From Abelmoschus esculentus (lineage: Eukaryota; Streptophyta; Magnoliopsida; Malvales; Malvaceae), in contig JAUCBN010000055.1 in the NCBI GenBank assembly GCA_035048815.1, forward strand, positions 8,712,501 to 8,776,500: DNA of 64,000 nt. Reading direction: 5' to 3'. Position numbers and translations under genes: made by a program. Below, in pieces: positions 55,987 to 64,000 of this stretch (its first letter is position 1; each line of letters begins with the position of its first letter). The notes beneath the pieces were generated by a model that did not search any database, was not told the DNA's origin, and saw nothing but the letters and a program-made list of their open reading frames with translations.

Positions 55987-57968
55987 GTAACACTCTGGAA
56001 ATTAAATTAAGGAAAACCCTAATTTTTTTTATTTTCTTTCCCCAATTCAAAACCTTAATTCATTTTAAATTGGGTTTAGTTATGAGGGTAATTTTAGGAT
56101 TTTACTTGAACCCTAAACCTAATCGAACTAAAACTTAGTTGATTATATCAAGAGCCTCTCTCCCTCTACCGTTTTTTTTTGTATCTCTTCTTTCTCTCCT
56201 ACCTTGCTAAATCTGTTTTCCACCGATTACGGTGGATGTTGTTGTTTCTTTGGGCCTTGTATCCCTTTCCTTCGCCGAGCTTTCGTCGGAGTTTTGCACC
56301 GTTCGAGTGTTGTGTTGTTGTGTTCTCATCGTCGGGAGTTATCGGTCGTTAAAGTGAGTGAGTTGTTGGTAAGTTTAAGAAACTTTGATCGAGGGATTAA
56401 TGGTTTATCGATTTTGGTAGGTTATTGGTTGTGTTGGGTATTATGAAAGGTTGGTGGTTGTCAAAACCCTCGCTGGAGTATCGTTCGATCGTTGGGTTGT
56501 AGTCAGTTAAGGGTGGGTCAGTCGATAGTGGGTTCTGAGAGTCATAGCTATTTGTTGGCTGTGAATTGGTCTGTTAGTGTAAACCAGAACCGTGACCTAG
56601 AAACCCAACCCATATCCGACCTGAAGACCCAACTCGGTTTGACCCTTACTTGCTGATGTCATCAGTGATGTAAGCGATGATGTCATCCGTGAAGTTAATA
56701 GTGATGTCAGCAGTTAACTTTGACCTGACCGTTGACTTTGACCTGACCGTTAATTGTTGACTTTTTAACCAGAGTTGAATTTTTCCGAAAGACCCCATCT
56801 TGAATTTTTCCAACATCCCGAGTCTGTTTTTGTAGTCTGTTTTGTCAAATTCGAACCCGAAAGCCCTTTTTTGACCCTTTGAATTTATAACTTGAGTAAG
56901 TGGACTCGAATGAGAATTTAATTGAAATTTTGTGGTCTTTTCTTCAGACAACGTGGACTCTGAAGAGGACGTGTTACCTCTACCACCTCTGCCTCGAGTT
57001 TGATCGACTCCTACGAGCACCGTTCGTGATACACGTATGTGTTCTTTTTAATTCTTTTAGGTGGCATAGTACTATGTTAGAATTATATTATTTATTAGAA
57101 CTTTGTTGTAGGCTCTGACTCAGCTAGAGTAGGACCTATCTCAGACCGTGGGAAACGTCTGTGTCAATAGTAGTACTTGCACTTCGAGAGGTGTGTTCTC
57201 TTTCTGTGCTAAATTTGTGTTCATTGATTAACTGTTTAATATGATACTATAACCTTAAGATTTCCTATGATACTGTGATCAGAATATCTGAGTTGTGTGT
57301 TTCGTATTCTATACGAGTATATGTGTTGAGACATTGAGATCATTAGTATTGATTGTATTACATGTGCATGGGGTGGATTGTACGGAGGAAGGTTGTTTTA
57401 CCACACCGTGTTTTGGCAAAATAAGGGGTGAGGGTTTCTGGGGAATTACCTCCACTGTGATCGGTTGGCTTTACCACCAATGTGTTTGGCGTTCGAAGTA
57501 TGGGACTACATTCTCTGTGACATTGCATTCATCTTTCATTGTGTTTAACTATTGTGATTATATTATATCTGCGACTGTGAACTGAGTGATGATGTGATCC
57601 GTAACTGCACTTTAGAGACACACTGGGCTTTATAGATATCTTTTTAATTTAACTTTTCAGATACTTGGCCCTAGAAGTTGGTACTCGGAGCTCTCAATCG
57701 AATACTTATTTTCCATTATTTAATTTATCTTTTTAATTTATCTTTTTAATTTAACTTTTAGTGATTGAGATGTTTTTAAAATTCCATGCATTGATTCGGA
57801 TATTTAACTTTAATAATATGATTCAAAGTATTTATTTTTAAACTGTATTTTACCGTTTGTGATATAAATTTGGTATTTTGAAATTACTTTTCGTTTTACT
57901 TATCGAACAAGTTTTAAAATATTAATTTTAACTTACCGTACACCTCAAGTTAAGAATAAGGGGTTACA
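55987..57968 (+). repeat. Element B 3' LTR
   Basis: TGTAACACTCTGGAAATT to GGGGTTACA, about 1.98 kb. It contains a translated-looking but unrecognised open stretch (56204-56446) that is not called a gene. Confidence 0.88.
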
Positions 57969-57973
57969 AACCA

Positions 57974-59002
57974 TGTAACCCCCAATTTCGACCTAATCTC
58001 TTAGATCGAAACTTAGGAATCAAGTTACTAAAACTTTCCCCTTAAGTAAAAAAATTTAGGTTAAACAATTTCAAAATTAAGGTTATTTTGATAATTCAGA
58101 AATCATATCAGAGATCTCAATCTCATAAATACAAATGCTTAAAACAATATCTCAATATCCATTAATGCATCTGAAAATAGTTTCGCAAAAACTTGTATCA
58201 GAATCAAAATATCTCATATACCGAAAAATAGAACATAATTCGTAATTGATAGAGATATTAGTCTGAAATAATTGAAAGATCATACTGAATAATAAAATAT
58301 CTGAATAATGTGCGAGATGCTCCAAGTACCAGTTCACCTATACAGGTCTGAGAATCTGAAAAACAAACTAAAGGGGTGTTAGCTAAAGATCTTAGTGTGT
58401 CTCTAGAGTGCAAACAGTCACAAAAAAACATGTTTTATATTTCTAAAAAGTTTCTGAAAATATTTATGAAAAAGATTTCTGAATTCAAGAAAATCTGAAG
58501 CATGATGCTATGATGACTGATGCATGATAGAAATCAGAGGGCCCTAAATGTAACCCCCAAAAATTTATGAACAAAACTTACCCAAAACACCACTCGATCG
58601 GAACCAGAAGACAGAGCAAGGAAAGAAAAAGGTAATGTTGAACGATGGAGACACAAGGCAAACAAAACCCAAAAGTTTCTCTTCTAATCTCAAAAAAAGT
58701 GGTTGGTGGGGAGGGGAAACAAAGATGATAGGAGAGAGATCTAAGCGGCTGCACACAAGGGAGGGTTTCCAAAACCTTTTTCAAAATGGAATTTAAAACA
58801 TAAGGAAAAAGGTCAAATTGCAATATTGGTCCTTAAACTTATTAGGATTTTCCAAAACAGACACAAAACTTTTAAAATAAAACAATTTAATCCTTAATTA
58901 TAAATTAAAGATTTAAAACAAAATTTCTCAATTTTTAGAGTTTCAGAAATTAGGGATTTTAGAATTAAAATTTTTAATTGGGGTAAAATTCGGGATGTTA
59001 CA
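57974..59002 (-). repeat. Element C LTR (3' LTR on minus strand)
   Basis: On the plus strand TGTAACCCCCAATTTCG to GGGATGTTACA. Aligns with 60689-61642 with indels of up to about 70 bases. Confidence 0.88.
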
Positions 59003-59018
59003 ACTCTCCCTCCCTTAA
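59003..59018 (-). other. Polypurine tract of element C
   Basis: On the minus strand TTTAAGGGAGGGAGAGT, adjacent to the LTR. Confidence 0.75.
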
Positions 59019-59369
59019 ATTTTGTCCTCAAAATTTTCAGACATACAACAGAAGATACTCAAACTTAACTGAACATACTGATTCTTTTTATTCTGAACAC
59101 ATAACCCGATATATAAACACAAACTAAACTCTCATAAGATACATGTTATGTCAGCAAATCCATTTTCATGACTAGCATGATCCCCGATGTCATTTACCAA
59201 ACTAGTTCATCTAACCTCTGATCTAAATGATCTAGCAGATCTACCAAACTGAGTTTGACTACCTCTACCAACGAAACTAGAAGCAACTGATCTATAATGC
59301 CCTCTACCAAGGTGAGGAGCCTAAACCGATGTTTGAGCCTGACTCTGAACAGATGAAACGTAGGTAAAC

Positions 59370-60460
59370 GTTGATAGTTTTTCAGATAATGATCATGAGA
59401 CCCACATCTAAAACAAAACAAGATCTGCTCAATAATCTACACTCTCCATTATGCTTTTTGTTATAGAAAGAACACACAGGAATGGAGCCTTTGACTTACG
59501 CACACTGCGAGTCAAAACTATCAAAACAGAAGGTCTTACATTCTGATGACTCTAAGAAACATGCTCCTCTCTAGGCCTCTTTCCTGAAGAATTAACAAAA
59601 CTTGGTTGAACTGATCTATCTGGAGCCCTTTCGAATTGACTAACATTATGAAGTTCTGATTCTCTCATACGAGCCTCTATCCTCTCGGCAGTCTTAGCTT
59701 GACTCACGAGCTCACTGAACACCTTATCATGGTGTGTGGAAACCTCTCTCTGAAGTGGTAACCGAAGTCCATTTAAAAACCAACCAAACCTATCTTTCTC
59801 CGTCGCAACCAAACCAGGTACATACTTAGCTAACCTCCGAAATTCTATCTCAAAATCGTTCACTAACATATCATTATGTTTCAGGTTCATGAAGTCATAA
59901 CAACATTTTGCTAAAAACTCAGCTCCCACATATCTGTCCTGAAATGTCTCTCGGAAAAAGTCCCATGTGACCTGATTAGAAGGAATTGTATGTACTACAG
60001 ATTCCCACCAATTCTGAGCCTCACTATCGAGCAGAGAAACAACAACTTTTAACATCTGATTTGCAGGATAATCAAACTCAACAAATAACCTTTGTAACTT
60101 TTTCAACCAATACTCACCATCAATAGGATGTGTACCAGTTTTATCCTCAAAAAATTTCATTCCCGCAGCTATAAACTTTGTAGATATTGGTTTCCTCGAA
60201 CTCCCAGACTGACAGAGGTAACGCAACAACTCACGGTTCACCGTGACACTATCCAACTGAACTGTCTCATTAACCTTAACACCATGGGGATCATTATTCT
60301 GAGTCTGACGTCTTCTACCAGATTCAGGTTCATTCTCAGATAACTCATTCAGATTTCTCGGTTGCCCAACAGAAGGTGGGCGATCAAAACTAAAAGTGGC
60401 AACATGGCCTCTACCACGACCAAGACCACTCTCAAAACCATAACTCTTACACGGTGGCAT
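59370..60460 (-). pseudogene. Gag of element C with degraded zinc knuckle
   Basis: ATG at 60460 opens a 302-codon frame to 59552. The N-terminal region is charged. The gag core reads YWLKKLQRLFVEFDYPANQM, VVVSLLDSEAQNWWESVV, VTWDFFRETFQDRYVGAEFL, and FEIEFRRLAKYVPGLVATEK. After the stop a zinc knuckle survives at about 59370-59421 in another stretch (CFRCGSHDHYLKNY, with Tyr for the last Cys). No pol follows. The gag core is of the same Gypsy type as in element B, so B-like relatives could have supplied pol in trans. Confidence 0.82.
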
Positions 60461-60668
60461 AACTTACTATCTATAGAAGAAAAAAATCTAGAGTTAGAAC
60501 CGGTACTGGAGTCTCGCATATAATATACTTAAATATTTTTCTAATAGAACTGAAATCATAGTATGTATTTCCGAAATTTTCAATTTTTCAAAAAATATTT
60601 CAGATGCATGCATAATTCAAAAATATTTTGAAATCTTTGTGATGAGCCACATAGGCCGAGGGTTGAAC

Positions 60669-60686
60669 CAGACTTTGATACCACTA
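60669..60686 (-). other. Primer-binding site of element C
   Basis: On the minus strand TAGTGGTATCAAAGTCTGG next to the LTR, a decayed TGGTATCAGAGC site. Confidence 0.75.
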
Positions 60687-60688
60687 AA

Positions 60689-61642
60689 TGTAACCCCCAA
60701 TTTCGACCTAATCTCTTCGATTGAAACTTAAGAATAAAGTTACTAAAACTTTCCCCTCAAGTAAGTATTTTAGGTTAAATAATCTAAAAATTAGGATTAC
60801 TTTAAAAAATTGGAAAAACAGATTGAGAATTTTAATTTTATAAATACAAAAACTTAAAATAATATTCCAATAACCAAGAAAGCGTCTGAAAATAATTTCA
60901 TAAAAGCATGCATCCAATAAGTTTCAAATCAAAATATCATAATGCCCAAATTACGCAGTACTCCATATTAATTAAAATCATTAAACTGAAGTAATTAAAA
61001 GAAGTCCATACTGAAATAAATATCTCTGAGTAATATGTGAGATGCTCCAAGTACCAGTTCGCCTAGACAAGTTTGTGAATCTGAAACAGACTAAAGGGGT
61101 GTAAGCTAAAGAGCTTAGTGTGTCTCTAGAGTGCAAACAATCACAAACAAAACATGTTTTACATTTTTGAAAAGTTTCTAAAAAGATTTCTGAATTCAAG
61201 AAAATTGAAGCATGATACTATGATGACTGATGCATGACATAAAATCAGAGGGCCATAAATGTACCCCTTAAAATTTATGAACAAAACTTACCCCAAACAA
61301 AACCCAAAGGGTTCTCTTCTAATCTCACAAAAGGTGGTTGGTGGGTAGGGGAAACAGATATGATAGGAGAGAGAGCTAAGCGGCTACACTCAAGGGAGGG
61401 TTTCCAAAACCCTTTTCTGCCGAAAATGGCATTTAAAACATAAGGAAAAATGTTAAATTACAATATTAGTCCGTAAACTTATTAGGATTTTTCAAAACAG
61501 ACACACAATTTTTAAAATAAAACAATTTAATCCCTAATTATAAAGTAAAGATTTAAAACAAAATTTCCTAATTTTTAGGGTTTCAGAAATTAGGAATTTT
61601 AGAATTAAAATTTTTAATTGGGGTAAAATTTGGGATGTTACA
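60689..61642 (-). repeat. Element C LTR (5' LTR on minus strand)
   Basis: Pair of 57974-59002. Confidence 0.88.
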
Positions 61643-62423
61643 AGCCAGTTCGAAGATGCTTGATGAACCATTTGAAGCATGGACGCAGGATCCTAATGTT
61701 TAGTGGACGCAAGCCTTATCCTAGAGTATGAATCTTGATGCTTAGTGGACGCGGGCCCTACTCGTAATTTATGATCCCGATGCTTAGTGGTCGTAGGCCG
61801 CACTACTTATATATATACATATGAGATGTACATGTGGTATATAATACTAGTGGAATTTAGATGTGTGGATTCCTTTTGTCGTACATGGGCTATGGGCCGA
61901 TATTTGTGCATGCATAATATCCTATGTTTAGCCGGTTATGGTAGCGCCATCTTATTCATGCAATGTTATTATATCATGCTTCATATGCTTATTTATGATA
62001 TGTTTGATGTAAGCCGGCTGGTAGAGTACCCACTAAGCTTCTATAGCTCAATGTTTCGAAATGTGTTTTCGTGCGTAGGTTAAGGAAAGCTTGTCGAAGG
62101 AGCATCATCATGGTGGGTTCAGTATCGACATATGTTGTTAGAGTACTGTTGTTAGGCATAGTGCGCTATGTACTTGTAGGACCCTATATGTGTAATGTGT
62201 AACTCTATTTTATTTTGTTTAGTCAAATGCTTTTAAAACGGGTTGTAATATTCGGAGCTCCGTTACTTAAATTTACTTGGATTTTATGTTTCAACTTGGT
62301 TTGGATTTTATGATTTATGATGAAAATGGATTTGGACTTATTTCTTATTGGACTTTGAATGAAATTTTGAAATACGAGTTTTGGGTCGGAGGCCCAATAT
62401 GACATCGGGTCGAAGGTGTTACA
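61643..62423 (+). repeat. Element A 3' LTR, piece 4
   Basis: Resumes at AGCCAGTTCGAAG. From about 62067 (TAGGTTAAGGAAAGC) it matches 31360-31707 to the end GGTGTTACA. About 360 bases (61702-62066) have no counterpart in the 5' LTR. Confidence 0.9.
61690..61807 (+). repeat. 42-bp tandem repeat in element A 3' LTR
   Basis: About 2.8 units beginning ATCCTAATGTTTAGTGGACG, ATCTTGATGCTTAGTGGACG and ATCCCGATGCTTAGTGGTCG. Absent from the 5' LTR. Confidence 0.85.
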
Positions 62424-64000
62424 CGAGTATCATCGAATTATAAAAGAAATCAAACTGTACAAATTATAATTATTTTGTGACTGTATCGATACATCAAAAA
62501 TAAGCAACGAATAAAATTTATTTTCTTCAAACAACACTCAAGACAAAATAATACTTTAATGAATATAATTTTAATTTTTTTAAGTTCTTCTAAAGATATT
62601 AAATTTTTTATTTTAACATCTTTTACGCCTTAAATTTACTTTATTTTTTATTTTTAGTTTAATATTTTTCTTTATAATTTTTTACTGTTAAATATAATCT
62701 AATTTCCAAATAAGATTAAACATAGGGATATTTGTTTTACACATAACGAATAGTTATAGCTGATAGTGAACATTACTAAATATATTTAAAGAATGTACAT
62801 ATTAATTTCTTGTTTAATTTTTTTAATATAATGGATTAATTATTAAATTTAAAATATCTGTACTATTTTCATCTATTTAAAGATAAAACAATTATTTAAA
62901 TTATATATGAGTATAACTTCAAAAATACATGTAAGCATAAAAAAAGTCATTTTAATTTGATCAAAATACTATAAATTTTATCAATTAGATCACTTAATTA
63001 TTTAAATCATATAAATTAAACCATCTATTAATTTAATTCGATGAAATTATTCATTCAATCATATTAATCAGAGAATTAATTCAATAATTGTTAAAACATT
63101 TATTAATTATATAGGTAAAATCCAAATCCAAACTAATAACTCTATAGTAAAAACAAGGTTTAACTATAAAGTGTTCAAATTATATTTTTTTTTATAATAA
63201 GCGTTTAAAGTATTTCTTGATTAAATTAAATGTTTAAATTTTAGTTTTGAATAAAATAGGTGGCCTAGTCATCTCTTCTCTATCTAAGTCAATTTTTCTG
63301 ATTTTATTTAAAGGTAAATGTCATATCAAGTCCGTTAGATTTTTATTTAATTCAATTATTAAATAATTTATTTTTATCTAAAATCAACTTATTTATTTTT
63401 GAATTTTATAATTTAGTCTAATATTTATTATTATTAATAATATTTTTTATTTAAAATTTATTATTTAATAAAGATAAAATAACATAAATATTTTTAATAT
63501 TAAATTACTAATTTTTTAGATAAACTAAATTACCTAAAATTGAATCCAACAGTTACTTATTCGAATTATATTGTATTTTTATATAAAAAAATCTGGATCT
63601 TTTCTTAAAATATTATTCGTAGAGGTTACGGGTTCGAGCACCAGTAATACCAGAAGAATGATTAAACGATCAATGTCAAAATGTTTGAAATTATATTTTA
63701 GAATAGATACTATTATAATCACTGTTAACTAATTAAAAAAAGTTTGAGTTCAAACAAATTTAATTCATACTTAATAATAAAATATTTTTATTTAAGTTTA
63801 ATTATAAAATACTCGATATTTATGTGTACAATTGGCAAAAACTGTTATTATAATGAAAAAAAAATAATTTCATCTAAATTTGATAGGTTCAAATCTTATC
63901 TTAAAATTATTTATGATAATTTAATCTGGGGACGGATAAGATTTCCGATTTTATAAAAAATTAAGAGAAAAGAACATTAGAAATTAAAAAAAAAAACTAT
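62424..64000. other. AT-rich spacer
   Basis: No gene or clear element. A lone TATCGATAC lies at about 62482, and a GGGTTCGAGCACC resembling a tRNA/SINE B-box lies at about 63628, without any further tRNA structure. Confidence 0.6.

Larger units (their letters stand above)
50360..57968 (+). mobile_element. Element B: Ty3/Gypsy (Tekay-like) retrotransposon, 5' LTR truncated
   Basis: Full gag-pol order with a complete 3' LTR of about 1.98 kb (55987-57968) but only the last 662 bases of the 5' LTR (50360-51021). The missing part corresponds to 55987-57318. The purine-rich tract GGGAGAGAGT precedes the 3' LTR. The integrase C terminus (LWRHQGYGEATWE) is chromodomain-like as in Tekay/Del chromoviruses. 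Several stops and frameshifts inactivate it. The next five bases after the 3' LTR are AACCA. Confidence 0.85.
57974..61642 (-). mobile_element. Element C: gag-only Gypsy-type element
   Basis: LTRs 57974-59002 and 60689-61642 flank only 1.7 kb. The strand is set by a minus-strand primer site next to the right LTR and a purine tract next to the left LTR. Pentamers AACCA (57969-57973) and AGCCA (61643-61647) flank it, a target duplication with one change. Only gag is encoded. Confidence 0.87.
29900..62423 (+). mobile_element. Element A: Ty3/Gypsy retrotransposon, host of the nested stack
   Basis: The 5' LTR (29900-31707), tRNA-Met primer site, gag, protease, RT, RNase H, integrase (ending 37828) and purine tract run left to right in Gypsy order. 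The 3' LTR is in four pieces: 37897-38020, 39397-39996, 49543-50359 and 61643-62423. Removing the inserts leaves an element of about 9 kb. The integrase C-terminal tail (VEEMTWEVEKDM) resembles that of chromovirus (Tekay/Del-like) elements. Many in-frame stops make it inactive. No matching target duplication was found outside it (ACAAG left, CGAGT right). Confidence 0.85.

Noticed and set aside
56204..56446. 80-codon ORF in the B 3' LTR
   Set aside because: Inside an LTR, without an equivalent in the other (truncated) LTR and without recognisable features.
63628..63640. tRNA or SINE B-box (GGGTTCGAGCACC)
   Set aside because: No A-box at the right distance, no cloverleaf, no poly-A or target duplication.

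Overview
This is eukaryotic, almost certainly eudicot plant, nuclear DNA. It is AT-rich, its genes carry many GT-AG introns, it encodes plant-specific proteins, and more than half of it is LTR retrotransposon sequence. The species cannot be fixed from the window. A rosid (perhaps malvalean) origin is only an impression.

Left part (1-21.9 kb). A foldback MITE (662-1001) is followed by a gag-only Copia-like retrotransposon on the minus strand (element E, 1856-6064) that sits in a decayed relative of its own LTR. A second foldback element lies at 7319-7817. Then comes the first intact gene, a 16-exon REDUCED WALL ACETYLATION (RWA) gene at 8925-12354 (+). After repeat-rich spacer there is a Copia element (F, 15368-20924) with nearly identical LTRs but a ruined polyprotein. 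It is bracketed by a 115-bp direct repeat instead of a 5-bp target duplication.

Middle part (22.0-29.4 kb), the gene-bearing island. It holds a five-exon plastid bS6-like gene of RFC3 type (22006-24436, minus) with a 107-bp solo LTR in intron 3. It also holds a 521-bp hAT MITE with a perfect 8-bp target duplication, a broken LRR receptor-kinase fragment, and an intronless F-box gene (28217-29284, minus) with a partial copy of its 3' end beside it.

Right part (29.9-62.4 kb), one nested retrotransposon stack. A Ty3/Gypsy element (A, 29900-62423) has been split by a Copia-type solo LTR in its gag. Its 3' LTR has been split by three further events: a solo LTR (38021-39396), a 9.5-kb Athila-like element (D, 39997-49542) that carries gag-protease and an env-like ORF but no RT or integrase and has a solo LTR of its own family inside it, and a second Gypsy element (B, 50360-57968) with a minus-strand gag-only element (C, 57974-61642) beside it. 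Target duplications and the continuity of the interrupted sequences support this order. The last 1.6 kb is AT-rich spacer.

The three cellular genes (cell-wall/Golgi acetylation, plastid ribosome, F-box) are unrelated and form no operon or cluster. The most unusual feature is that several unrelated retroelement families each carry a dispersed short palindrome. One of these (core GTATCGATAC) is shared between a Copia-like and a Gypsy element.
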